This document shows, piece after piece, positions 1 to 8,800 of a DNA stretch of 64,000 bases (positions are counted from its first letter, which is position 1; each line of letters starts with the position of its first letter). The notes below the pieces were generated by a model that did no database searches, was not told the DNA's origin, and saw only the letters and a list, made by a program, of their open reading frames with translations. The translations under genes were made by a program, and so were the position numbers. Location: NCBI GenBank assembly GCA_965277435.1, contig OZ255821.1, positions 3,968,001 through 4,032,000 of the forward strand. Reading direction: 5' to 3'. The stretch is from Bog-105 sp965277435 (lineage in GTDB: Bacteria; Acidobacteriota; Terriglobia; Bryobacterales; Bryobacteraceae).

Positions 1-931
1 GATGCACGTAGTATTTCTTGCAGGTTGCGGGCTTGTTGCCCAGCTTCGATGCTACGTCTTTAATTACATCGACCAGCACTGACTTAGTCTGCTGATCGCT
101 ATCAATCAGGCATTGGTTGACCAAGAAACTGGCGGCGAGGCAGGTGCCACCCCAGGTCCGAAAGTCTTTAGCGGTAAATTCGCCGCCGCTGATTTCGCGG
201 AGATAGTCGTTGACATCACCCGATTCGACCAGTTGCGGCTTACCTTCGTCGTCGAGATATTCAAACAAGGAACTGCCCGGGATTTCTTTACATTTTTTGA
301 GAATACGAGCCAGCCTTTTGTCTTCGACAGTAATCTCGTGCTGCTGATGACTCTTACCTTTGAAGGTAAATTTGAGAGTATCGCCTAATATCTGGACGTG
401 TTTGTTACGGAGGGTGGTGAGTCCGAAAGAGTTGTTTTCTTCGGCGTACTCTTCGTTGCCGATGCGGATGTAAGTGGTCTCGAGTAACCGGACGACAGCG
501 GCGAGAAGTTTACGTTTCGAAAGTCCGGGTTTGGATAAGTCGCGAGTGACCGCTCGCCGTATTTTTGGCAGAAGCTTACCAAAGGCACGCATGCGGTCGA
601 ATTTGATGAGATCTCGCACGTGACGGTATTTTGAGTGATAGCGGTATTGCTTGCGGCCACGGGCATCGCGTCCAACAGCCTGGATGTGACCATTTTCAAC
701 AGGACTGATCCAGACGGAAGTCCAGGCTGGCGGAAGCACGAGCGCTTTGATGCGCTGCAAGTCGTCGCCGTCTTTCAGGGGCTGTCCATTGGGGGCAATG
801 TAGACGAAGCCCGAGCCGGTTTTGCGCCTTCGGATACCCTGTCCCTTCGGGATAGCATAACGGAGGCCAGCCAGATGGGCTGACTTGACTTCATCGGGAA
901 CGGCCAGCGGGTTTGTTTTTGGGACTCCCAT
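1..931 (-). CDS. DNA topoisomerase IB (3' end cut by window edge)
   Basis: Type IB topoisomerases relax supercoiled DNA through a covalent 3'-phosphotyrosine intermediate without ATP. Reading the minus strand from the ATG at 931 gives about 310 residues without a stop up to the window edge. An N-terminal DNA-binding part includes the motif YHSKYRHVRDLIKFDRM (about residues 90-106), and the catalytic part carries KDFRTWGGT (about 257-265). The last visible residues are CKKYYVH; the tyrosine there fits the catalytic position of the bacterial family, so only the last few dozen residues are missing. The plus-strand open frames over it are antisense shadows. It lies downstream of the HIT gene on the same strand, about 250 bp away. 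Confidence 0.9.
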   Translation of the reverse strand, partial: MGVPKTNPLAVPDEVKSAHLAGLRYAIPKGQGIRRRKTGSGFVYIAPNGQPLKDGDDLQRIKALVLPPAWTSVWISPVENGHIQAVGRDARGRKQYRYHSKYRHVRDLIKFDRMRAFGKLLPKIRRAVTRDLSKPGLSKRKLLAAVVRLLETTYIRIGNEEYAEENNSFGLTTLRNKHVQILGDTLKFTFKGKSHQQHEITVEDKRLARILKKCKEIPGSSLFEYLDDEGKPQLVESGDVNDYLREISGGEFTAKDFRTWGGTCLAASFLVNQCLIDSDQQTKSVLVDVIKDVASKLGNKPATCKKYYVH

Positions 932-985
932 GTTGCTTATTCGATGCAGTCTGGGAGCGAACGAGTACTTTGATAGTGCAAGTGG

Positions 986-1129
986 TCAGATACGGTCGAG
1001 TACGCGGGTGCAAATCGCCATGGTGGCGAAGGTGAAGAACAAGATGTCGTTGTTCCAGAAGACAAATGCCGTAAACAGGCACAGTAGTGTCAGGTTCGAT
1101 CGAGGATCGAGAGAGTAATCGTCAAACAT
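986..1129 (-). CDS. Possible small membrane protein
   Basis: A 47-codon frame starting MFDDYSLDPRSNLTLLCLF. Roughly residues 11-40 are strongly hydrophobic and could form one or two membrane segments. A longer version starts at a TTG at 1183 that overlaps the stop of the HIT gene. No family is recognised and the ribosome-binding site is weak. It sits in the space between the HIT gene and the topoisomerase gene, on the same strand as both. It could equally be non-coding spacer. Confidence 0.3.
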   Translation of the reverse strand: MFDDYSLDPRSNLTLLCLFTAFVFWNNDILFFTFATMAICTRVLDRI

Positions 1130-1179
1130 AGGTGGCGCCAGGCTTAAGGAGCCGTAGTGCCAGCCTGCGCTGTAAACTC

Positions 1180-1692
1180 TCAAATTTTTGTTTGCGGGGG
1201 ATGGTTTAGCTCGGAAAAAGCCTGGTGAATCTTCTGATAGGTCTCATCGAGCGCCTCGGGTATGATACGGGCGTCGGCAATAGTCGTCATAAAGTTGGCA
1301 TCTCCCACCCAGCGGGGCAGCATGTGGAGATGAAGGTGCTGCGCGATGCCGGCTCCGGCGGCCGAACCCAGATTCATACCCAGATTGAGGCCACCGGGCT
1401 TATAAATGGTTTCTAAGACCTGCTCGGCCTGGGTGGTCAGCTGCATCATCTCCGACTTGGTTTCAGGCGTCATGCCATCGAGCCGGGAGACGTGATCGTA
1501 AGGCACGATCATCAAATGGCCGGTGGTGTACGGATAACGGTTGAGGATGACAAAGCAGTGTACGGCGCGATGTACGACCAGCGTTTGGGCATCTTCGGCC
1601 GGATGCTGGGCGGCCCAACAGAATACGCAGCGCGAAGGGGCGTCCTTGGCCTTCATGTAGGTGGATCGCCAGGGCGTCCACAAATAATCCAT
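1180..1692 (-). CDS. HIT family nucleotide hydrolase/transferase
   Basis: HIT (histidine triad) proteins act on the alpha-phosphate of nucleotides such as Ap4A or AMP derivatives. The start is taken at MDYLWTPW (ATG at 1692), which is how bacterial relatives begin; the open frame runs 25 codons further upstream, into the end of the HU gene. The protein has 170 residues. An early CVFC pair resembles the zinc site of GalT/Ap4A-phosphorylase-type members. The active-site triad reads HLHLHMLPRW at about residues 115-124. It follows the HU gene by 13 bp and looks like the third gene of the rpsA operon. The substrate cannot be told from sequence. Confidence 0.88.
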   Translation of the reverse strand: MDYLWTPWRSTYMKAKDAPSRCVFCWAAQHPAEDAQTLVVHRAVHCFVILNRYPYTTGHLMIVPYDHVSRLDGMTPETKSEMMQLTTQAEQVLETIYKPGGLNLGMNLGSAAGAGIAQHLHLHMLPRWVGDANFMTTIADARIIPEALDETYQKIHQAFSELNHPPQTKI

Positions 1693-1705
1693 CGATAGTC
1701 TGCCG

Positions 1706-2050
1706 TTAGAAGGAATTCGGGAGTGTGCCGGGGAGCGGTATTTCCGGTTCGTCCTTGCGGTGACCATTCTTAGCAGAGTGATTCACCAAATCGCGTAACT
1801 CTTTACTGGGCTTGAAGAAAGGGATGCGCTTGGAAGGAACTTCCACGCGGGAACCGGTTTTGGGATTTCTGCCAACACGGGGTTGTCGCTGGCGGGTGCG
1901 AAAACTGCCGAAGCCGCGGATTTCGATTTTGTCCCCTTTGTGAAGACTATTCACAATACTGTCAAAAATGGTTTCGACGATTAATTCTGAATCCTTGCGG
2001 GTCATCTCCACCACTTTGGAGACCTCGTCGATCAACTCAGCCTTCGTCAT
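1706..2050 (-). CDS. HU/IHF family DNA-binding protein
   Basis: A 114-residue nucleoid protein that bends DNA as a dimer. The start MTKAELIDEVSK is typical of the family. The beta-arm region reads IEIRGFGSFRTRQRQPRVGRNPKTG (quoted in parts: GFGSF, then RxGRNPKTG), the hallmark of HU/IHF. The C-terminus is about 20 residues longer than usual and rich in polar residues and proline. The ATG lies 14 bp inside the end of rpsA, so translation is probably coupled. The order rpsA then an IHF/HU gene also occurs in Escherichia coli (rpsA-ihfB). Whether this is HU-like or IHF-beta-like cannot be decided here. Confidence 0.93.
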   Translation of the reverse strand: MTKAELIDEVSKVVEMTRKDSELIVETIFDSIVNSLHKGDKIEIRGFGSFRTRQRQPRVGRNPKTGSRVEVPSKRIPFFKPSKELRDLVNHSAKNGHRKDEPEIPLPGTLPNSF

Positions 2051-3809
2051 AAGTCTTGTTCCTGTAATTGGTCTTCGGATAACTCTGTTTAATGGCGTCC
2101 CCGACGGTGGACGTGGCGACGGCTGCCTGGCGGTGATAATCTTCCAGCCGATGACGCTCCGCATCTTCATAGACTTCGCGCAGACTTAGGCCGATTCGCT
2201 TCTGCGCCTCGTTCATCTTGATTACCTTAAACTCAAATTCCTCGCCGATGGGCAAGACGGCCGATTCGGCGGCAGCGGTTTTCGGAGAAGGCTGGCGTTC
2301 AGGCGATAAGCCGGTGACCTCACTGCGGTGGCAGAGGGCTTCGACGCCAGGCAGGACTTCGACAAACACTCCAAATGGTGCGGCGCGGCATACCTTTCCT
2401 CTCACGGTATCGCCCACCTGGTGAGTGCGGAAGAAGGTTTCCCAATTATCGGGCTGGAGTTGCTTGACGCCCAGCGAGAGACGGCGGCTAGGGGCATCAA
2501 TGTGTAACACGACGGCCTGCACTATTTGACCTTTTTTGACGAGTTCGGAAGGATGTTTGACGTGCGCGGTCCATGACATGTCGGAGACGTGCACGAGCCC
2601 GTCGATGCCTTCTTCAATTTCGACGAAGGCACCGAAGTCGGCGAGTTTTCTGACACGCCCTTCGACCACCGACCCGACGCTGTAGCGATCAGCGATGGTG
2701 GTCCAGGGATCGGCTTCGAGCTGCTTAATGCCCAGTGAGATACGGCGTTCCTTGGGCTTGACCTCGAGGACGACAGCCTCCACCTGGTCGCCGGCATTGA
2801 CAATCTTGGAAGGATGCTTCATGCGGCGGCTCCAGGTCATCTCGGAAATGTGGATGAGACCTTCCAGGCCGGGTTCGAGCTCGACAAATGCGCCGTAATC
2901 GGTGACGCTAACGATGCGGCCGATGACGCGGCTCTCTGGCGGGTAGCGCTCTTCGACATTGGCCCAGGGATCGGGGCGCATTTGCTTCAGGCCGAGGGAG
3001 ATCCGTTCGTGCTCACGATCGAATTTGAGCACTTTGACGGTGATCTCTTCGCCGGCTTTGAGAAACGCCGACGGGTGCGTAACGCTGCCGTAACTCAAAT
3101 CACTAACGTGGAGAAGGCCGTCGATGCCACCCAGATCGACAAAGGCCCCATATTCGGTAAGATTCTTGACGACGCCAACTACCTCGGCGCCTTCGTGCAA
3201 CGTAGACAGGGCCTGTTCTTTGCGGGTCTGTAGATCGCTTTCGAGCAGGACACGACGCGAGACCACAGCATTGCCACGCCGACGGTTTAATTTCAGAATA
3301 CGAACCTGGATGTCCTGTCCGAGATAAGAATCGAGGTTGTGAATGGGCCGGATTTCTACTTGGGAACTTGGCAGGAAGGCGACCACGCCGATATCGACGG
3401 TGAGGCCGCCTTTGATTTTGCCGGTGACGGTTCCAGTAACGGGAGTTTCAGCGGAGGCGGCTTGTTCGAGCTGTTCCCAGATCTGGCGACGATGCGCCTT
3501 TTCGTAGGAAAGCAGGATATAGCCGTCGACCGGAGGTCCGGTGCGATCGATCATGACTTCGATCACGTCGTCGCGCTTCACTGCGGGTAGACCGTCTACC
3601 AATGGGAACTGCGCTGCGGGCACCAGCCCTTCCAGCTTCCGACCAATGTCGACGAGCACCTCTTTATCGGTTACCCGAACGACATGGCCGTGAAAACTCT
3701 CCCCTTCGCCGGACGCAAACTGGCTGCTGTAATCGTCTAGAAATGCCTGGTAATCCGAATTTTCGGCTGTTCCAGGAGTTTCAACATTGTCGTCAACGGA
3801 ACCAGCCAT
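2037..3809 (-). CDS. rpsA: 30S ribosomal protein S1
   Basis: S1 binds mRNA on the small ribosomal subunit and helps initiation, especially on structured leaders. The start is taken at MAGSVDDNV (ATG 3809), preceded on the minus strand by AGGGTGAAATGGCAC; the frame is open further upstream but without family similarity. The 590 residues hold six S1/OB repeats at about 40-110, 125-195, 210-280, 295-367, 382-455 and 468-560. Repeats 3-5 have the classic YGAFV/FGAFV and HVSDMSW/HISEMTW motifs. A sigma-70 promoter lies about 130 bp upstream. HU overlaps its 3' end by 14 bp. Confidence 0.96.
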   Translation of the reverse strand: MAGSVDDNVETPGTAENSDYQAFLDDYSSQFASGEGESFHGHVVRVTDKEVLVDIGRKLEGLVPAAQFPLVDGLPAVKRDDVIEVMIDRTGPPVDGYILLSYEKAHRRQIWEQLEQAASAETPVTGTVTGKIKGGLTVDIGVVAFLPSSQVEIRPIHNLDSYLGQDIQVRILKLNRRRGNAVVSRRVLLESDLQTRKEQALSTLHEGAEVVGVVKNLTEYGAFVDLGGIDGLLHVSDLSYGSVTHPSAFLKAGEEITVKVLKFDREHERISLGLKQMRPDPWANVEERYPPESRVIGRIVSVTDYGAFVELEPGLEGLIHISEMTWSRRMKHPSKIVNAGDQVEAVVLEVKPKERRISLGIKQLEADPWTTIADRYSVGSVVEGRVRKLADFGAFVEIEEGIDGLVHVSDMSWTAHVKHPSELVKKGQIVQAVVLHIDAPSRRLSLGVKQLQPDNWETFFRTHQVGDTVRGKVCRAAPFGVFVEVLPGVEALCHRSEVTGLSPERQPSPKTAAAESAVLPIGEEFEFKVIKMNEAQKRIGLSLREVYEDAERHRLEDYHRQAAVATSTVGDAIKQSYPKTNYRNKTYDEG

Positions 3810-3934
3810 GTGCCATTTCACCCTGAATCCGCCTCTGGTGGAATGAGAAAAAAATAAAGCCTTTCCACTGGGGCCAAACGCCGGAAACCATGCTGCCGGC
3901 AACAGTCAAATGATTGATACTTCAGTACTTCAGC

Positions 3935-3963
3935 ACTATAGCCGAGGAAGATAGTGATGTCAA
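3935..3963 (-). promoter_or_regulatory. Sigma-70 promoter of rpsA
   Basis: On the minus strand TTGACA (3963-3958) is followed after exactly 17 bp by TATAGT (3940-3935). This is 6/6 and 5/6 to consensus with optimal spacing. Transcription would begin near 3928, giving a leader of about 120 nt before the rpsA ATG, long enough for the leader-based autoregulation known for S1 in other bacteria. Confidence 0.75.
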
Positions 3964-4010
3964 CTTGCAGACCGAAGGAACAAAGACGCCACAGGATGTC
4001 CGGTTTCATA

Positions 4011-4016
4011 TATAAT
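4011..4016 (+). promoter_or_regulatory. Candidate -10 box upstream of tatA
   Basis: A perfect TATAAT lies in the AT-rich stretch CATATATAATAACC, 118 bp before the tatA ATG. The -35 region at the right distance (GCCACA, 3988-3993) matches poorly, so this may be a weak or activator-dependent promoter. With the minus-strand rpsA promoter it makes 3810-4133 a divergent promoter region. I see no gene in that stretch. Confidence 0.4.
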
Positions 4017-4133
4017 AACCGTGCAGAACGATGGGCTCCTGGTCCGGCGTCTGTGCTTCCCCAGGCCGCGCGATTTAACTTAAACCGATCCGGGTTTCCG
4101 CAGCGTAACATGGGATGGAAAGAGGATAGGCTC

Positions 4134-4343
4134 ATGATTGAAGGTTTACTCCAGCCCCAGCACCTACTGATTATTTTGGCCGTTGCGCTTTTTGTGTTCG
4201 GACCGAAAAAACTGCCGGAGTTGGGGCAGGGACTCGGGAAAGGGATCCGGTCGTTCAAGGACAGCATGAAGGCAGCGACCGAGGAACCAGCGAAACCGCC
4301 CGAGGTTCCGGTATCGAACCCTACCAACGAGACCCCTAAATAG
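4134..4343 (+). CDS. tatA: Sec-independent translocase subunit TatA/TatE
   Basis: TatA forms the pore-like assembly of the twin-arginine system that moves folded proteins across the inner membrane. The 69-residue product has a short periplasmic start, one membrane helix (about residues 9-22, LLIILAVALFVFG), the conserved hinge FGPKKLPELGQGLGKG (22-37), an amphipathic helix and a proline-rich charged tail (50-69). The ATG at 4134 is preceded by AAAGAGGATAGG. The frame is open upstream, but that part has no Tat character. No tatB or tatC lies nearby. A strong terminator follows 24 bp after the stop. Confidence 0.93.
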   Translation: MIEGLLQPQHLLIILAVALFVFGPKKLPELGQGLGKGIRSFKDSMKAATEEPAKPPEVPVSNPTNETPK

Positions 4344-4367
4344 GATAGCCGCTTAGATTTTCTTGAG

Positions 4368-4402
4368 AAGGGCAGCGCCGTTGAAGTGACGCTGCCCTTT
4401 TC
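4368..4402 (+). terminator. Rho-independent terminator of tatA
   Basis: AAGGGCAGCG (4368-4377) pairs perfectly with CGCTGCCCTT (4390-4399) across a 12-nt loop, and the descending arm ends in TTTT. This is a textbook intrinsic terminator placed just after tatA. Confidence 0.85.
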
Positions 4403-4443
4403 ACATTTGCATGCCCGGACAATCCGGTGGCTTCGAATTTGCA

Positions 4444-4534
4444 CTTCTAGAAAAATTTGCATCAGGTGGCAAGAAATGCTGCCTCAATGGGCTGCGGCAA
4501 TCAACCAGATTTTCGAGTTAAGTCTTTCTAGAAG
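4444..4534. promoter_or_regulatory. Inverted pair of TTCTAGAA palindromes upstream of the sigma-like gene
   Basis: CTTCTAGAAA (4444-4453) and TTTCTAGAAG (4525-4534) are exact reverse complements of each other, and each holds the 8-bp palindrome TTCTAGAA. They lie 266 and 185 bp before the sigma-like gene at 4710. A third TTCTAGAA (21130-21137) touches the start of the ECF sigma gene at 21139. They could be operators; this is inference. The rest of 4403-4709 shows no convincing gene. Confidence 0.35.
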
Positions 4535-4709
4535 AATGGTTTATGGGCCGAGCTTTCGGTTCCGGCTAGGGTGGTCTCAAAACTGCCTACTCCGTACGTA
4601 CATGGTGATACACAATACGCGATGGACGCAAAAGCGTAAGTGGCCGGGAACCTTCAGCGGCTTGAACCAAAGCAGATAAGAGAAGTGAATTAGGAGCGGT
4701 GGAGCGGAA

Positions 4710-5261
4710 ATGACGACAGAAGATTTCGGCAAAGCATATCAAAAAGGTTTCAATTTGACGGTTCGGTTCCTGGTGTCCCGGGGGCTTTCTTATGACGCAG
4801 CGCTCGATACTGCGCAAGCAGCTTGGGCGAAGGGCTGGGAACGCAGAGAACAACTGCGCGACCCAAACCTAGTTCTGACCTGGACAAACAGTATTGCGCT
4901 GAACATTCACCGGACGTTTTTGCGACGCGAGCCGCAGACGCAGACCCTACCCGAATTGCAGGCGCCTCCCAGGATGAACGTGGCGGCTATTGACGTGAAA
5001 CGAATTTTGAACGATTGTAAGCCGAACGACCGGGTGGTGCTCGAAGGGCATTACATCGAAGGTTATAAAGTGCAAGAAATTGCCCGCCAACATGGTTGGT
5101 CGGAAACGGCTGTTCGCATTCGCCTGTTGCGCGCACGACGGAGCGTAGAGCGGAAATTGAGCCGTCCGAAACAGGCGAGATTGCGAAACCTGGCGGAGAA
5201 GACCAAGAAAGCATTGGCGAACGCATTGGATATGCCGGGCTACGAGGCGCGAGTAGCTTAA
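4710..5261 (+). CDS. Sigma-70/ECF-like RNA polymerase sigma factor
   Basis: A 183-residue protein with the two-domain layout of small sigma factors. Residues about 10-75 resemble region 2 (helical, with the aromatic-rich segment WAKGWERREQL and a basic end FLRR). Residues about 95-150 resemble region 4, with a helix-turn-helix in VQEIARQHGWSETAVRIRLL that would read a -35 element. The C-terminal 30 residues are basic. The ATG at 4710 is preceded by GGAGCGGTGGAGCGG. It is probably monocistronic, as a bidirectional terminator follows 15 bp after its stop. No anti-sigma gene is adjacent. A transcription regulator with a sigma-like fold but no sigma activity is the alternative. Confidence 0.75.
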   Translation: MTTEDFGKAYQKGFNLTVRFLVSRGLSYDAALDTAQAAWAKGWERREQLRDPNLVLTWTNSIALNIHRTFLRREPQTQTLPELQAPPRMNVAAIDVKRILNDCKPNDRVVLEGHYIEGYKVQEIARQHGWSETAVRIRLLRARRSVERKLSRPKQARLRNLAEKTKKALANALDMPGYEARVA

Positions 5262-5275
5262 ATCAGCGTTTTAAA

Positions 5276-5328
5276 GAAACCCTCTTTGAAGTGAGTTCGA
5301 AGTGCTTCAGAGAGGGTTTTCTTTTTTG
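5276..5328. terminator. Bidirectional terminator
   Basis: AAACCCTCT (from 5277) pairs with AGAGGGTTT (5311-5319), with a smaller inner GAAG/CTTC pairing, followed by TTTCTTTTTT on the plus strand. It ends the sigma-like gene and overlaps the 3' end of the minus-strand pseudogene, so it can serve both strands. Confidence 0.75.
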
Positions 5329-5762
5329 TTTCGGACCATTCCAAGGATGAGAGATCCGGCAAGTACGAAGAAGGCGGAAGGCTCGGGAACGGCGGTAACG
5401 CCGGCGGGGCTTGTGTCGACATACGGTGCAGAAGCCGGATTAGCCCGGGGGCTTGGCAAGATCGGCATCGACCGACGTGGTCATTCCCGGATAGCCTTGG
5501 CTTCCCAGGTAGGTTAGGCCGCCACCATCCGATAAATTGCCGATGCCGGTGGTAGCTCCCACCCAGGCGTGATCGATTAGCGGCAGCCCCAGATCGGCTG
5601 CTAATTGCTCGACAATTCCCGGACCATTCGATTCCCGGCCCAAGTTGCCGTTATCGGAATAGCTATCGCTGTAAGCGACGACGGATGTGATAGGACCTGC
5701 GAGAGCTACAGACGTCGCTAGCAGGCGAAAAGAAGCGCTGTGGGAAAACAGGAGATCTTCAT
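5307..5762 (-). pseudogene. Broken SGNH/GDSL-type PEP-CTERM protein
   Basis: Three pieces of one secreted protein can be read in different frames of the minus strand. A signal peptide starts at the ATG at 5762 (MKISCFPTALLFAC, then a stop). The next frame continues with a GDSL-like block I, AYSDSYSDNGNLGRESNGPG, and the segment LADLGLPLIDHAW-like through PGMTTSVDADLAKPPG, which stops near 5455. The third frame carries a PEP-CTERM sorting tail VPEPSAFFVLAGSLILG followed by RNKK and a stop at 5307. The second break sits at a run of five C. Even after repair the product would be about 150 residues, whereas SGNH hydrolases usually have about 300, so an internal deletion is likely. Confidence 0.7.
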
Positions 5763-5886
5763 AAACTTGCTGGTTATTTTGGCATGATTTTTGTCACGAG
5801 GGTGTTACAAATTTCGTTTCGTGAGAGGATCTAAGCCGATTGACAAAACGGTTATACTAGCGTCCATACATCAACTCAGGGGGCGC

Positions 5887-8800
5887 ATGCTTAAGCGTTC
5901 ATTGTTCGTCGTTTTTCTCACCATGCCATGGCAGTTGTTTGCGCAGGGCGGGGCGACGGGTGCGATTTCGGGAACGATTCAGGACCCCAGTTCCGCGATG
6001 GTGCCCAAAGCCAAAGTGGAGATCTCAGGCGCCGCGGGAACCGTTCGCAGCCTGGAAACGGACGAGGGGGGAAGCTTCACTGCGCCGCTTCTACCGGTAG
6101 GAAGTTATATTCTCGTCATAACCGCGCCGGGCTTTGCTGAAAATCGCTTGTCGTCGATCGAGGTACGGGTAACGGAAATAACCCGCCTTACGGTGACTCT
6201 TCAACCGCAATCTCTTGCCACCCAAGTAAATGTTCAGGCGCAGATTGCGAGCGTGGAAACCACCAATGCCGCCACCGGCCAGTCGATCTCCAGCCAGACG
6301 ATTAGCACGCTTCCGCTCGCCACGCAAAACTTCCAGCAGCTGCTCACGCTGTCGTCGGGCAGTTCGTCGAACTTGAACGCGTCGGCGTCGCTCGGACGCG
6401 GGGATACACGCATAGATGTCAACGGCCAGCGCGAAGACAATAACAACTACCAGATTGAAGGCATTACGGCGAGCGATTACAACGTCGGCGAATTGACCAA
6501 CACGCCGTTGCCGAGTCCTGACGTTGTGCAGGAATTCAAGGTTCAGACCAGCCTCTACGACGCTTCGCAAGGCCGCAATGGAGGTGGCAATATCAATGCC
6601 GTGCTGAAGAGCGGCACCAGCCAGATTCACGGCGACATCTTTGAATTCTTTCGGAATGACGATCTCAACGCGAACGAATTTTTTCTAAAGAGCGAGGGGA
6701 ACCGGCGTCCGACGGTCAAGCAAAACATCTTTGGAGGGAGTCTCGGCGGCCCGGTTCTGCCGCAAGGCAAGTGGGGTTACTTCTTTATCAATTATCAAGG
6801 CACGCGCCAGTTGAGCGGCCTGTCTTCGGGGACCATCATCGGTACTTCGATACCTGTTTTGCCGGCGGATCGGTCTGCCGCATCGCTTGCCAACACGTTC
6901 TTTCCGGGCGATGCAACGGCGGCGAGCCAAATCGACTCCGTGGCGCTGAAGCTTCTTAACTTAAAAGGCAACCAGTTCGGCGGGGGGCAGGGCGGATATC
7001 TGATCCCGAGCGTAGCCGGCACTCCCGGCGATTCCGGTCGTTTCAATTTGAGCCGCGCTGGTCGCTACAACGACGATCAATTCACCACCAACTACGACAA
7101 AGAACTCGGACCGAAAGACAAGATCTCGGCGCGCTTTTTCTTCTCTAATTTTGAATCGGTGCTTCCCTTTGGCGCCGGCGGACTGCAGGCTTCTTTCGGC
7201 GGTAGTATCTCCCCAAGCGATCTCAACTTTCCCTACGATCTTCCTGTCAAGAACCGCTTTCTTAACGTCACTGAAACCCACACCTTTTCACCGGCCTGGG
7301 TGAATGAGTTTCGCTTTGGCTTTGTGCACATCAACAACCAGGACTTGAATACGCCGATCGTCACTACCGATCAGCTCGGCATCGATCGCCCGAATAACAA
7401 CGTCGACAATCTAATTTACAAGTTTACGTTTAACAGCTCCGGCTTTCAGATCGGACCAACACCCGGCGCAAATCAAACGCAGGATCAAAACAATCTTATT
7501 CTGCTGAACACTACCAGCTGGTCGAACGGCAAACACCTGATTCGTTTTGGAGGCGAGTTTGACCGCGTGATGCTGGACAAAGACTTTCCGCAAGTGTTCA
7601 ACGGGCAGCTTTTCTTTAGTCCGGGCACGTCGGGCGCCGCTTGCACGCTTGGTTGTTCCGATTTCCAGGAGTTCCTGTTGGGCGCGCCTGCGTTTACGTT
7701 TGGCGGCAGCGGTGTTTCCAATCATGAATACCGTATCGCTGACAGCTCACTGTTCGCCCAGGACGATTACAAAGTGACGCCGGATCTCACGGTCAACCTG
7801 GGGGTGCGCTGGGAATTGAATGGCGCAGTCACGGACGATCTCTGCCATATCGGCAACGTGATTCCGTCGCTAGCTGTCGCCGGACAGAATCCATTTACAT
7901 ATCCGACCTGCGTCAACAGTTTGAATGTCCCTGGACTTACTGGAACCCGCAACAACACGACCCTGAATAACAACTACGCGTCTAACTGGGGACCTCGTGT
8001 CGGTTTCGCTTACAACTTATTCGGCAAGAGCACCACGGCGCTTCGCGGCGGGTACGGCATTTATTATGTGCGGGAAGATGTTGGCGCAGTCGACCAGCTT
8101 TCTTTCGTCACTCCCTTCTTGCCGATTACCAGCGCGGCGGGTGCGCCCGGCACCATGGCCACCGTGTTCGCCAGCTCCCTTCCGAAAGGAGGCGCCATCG
8201 ATCCGGCCTTCGTACCGGTGTATTCACGACTGCAAGGCTTTGTCGACGCCAGCGGTACTCCGACGCACGATACGTCCCAGACACCTGTTTACAGCGGGAA
8301 CAGCCTGAACTATCTCGGATTGGAAGTGCCCACACATTATGTAAATCCCAGCACGCAGCAGTGGAACTTTGGTGTGCAGCAGAGCTTGGGCAAAGGCTGG
8401 GTGCTCGAACTCGGTTACGTGGGAACGAAAGGCACGCATCTGCGCGAAACACGCGACTTGAATCAAGCGGTCGACGTGCGCTCGAATCCGCTTACCATCC
8501 AAGCTACTGATGGAAGTGCCTACACCATCAATCAAAACACTGTGGCCAACGTGAACGCACGCGCGCCGTATCCGGGTCTGGGTGTTTCCGGTTTCCAAAT
8601 CTTCGCCAACGATGCCAATTCCATTTATAATTCCCTGCAGGCTACGCTCTCTCATCGTTTTGCGAACGGGTTGCACATGCAGGCTGCCTATACGTACTCG
8701 AAAGCGATTGACGAGACGTCAACCGGGAATACGTCTTTAAACTCGGCGCTCAACAATCAAGATTCTCTGCAGGATTCGCGCGGCTTGGCAGATTTTGACC

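Noticed and set aside
113..883. Plus-strand open frames at 113-388 and 635-883
   Set aside because: They lie antisense to the topoisomerase IB reading frame, which has clear family motifs.
5840..5858. TTGACA and TATACT upstream of the TonB receptor gene as a promoter
   Set aside because: The spacer is only 7 bp; sigma-70 promoters need about 15-19 bp.
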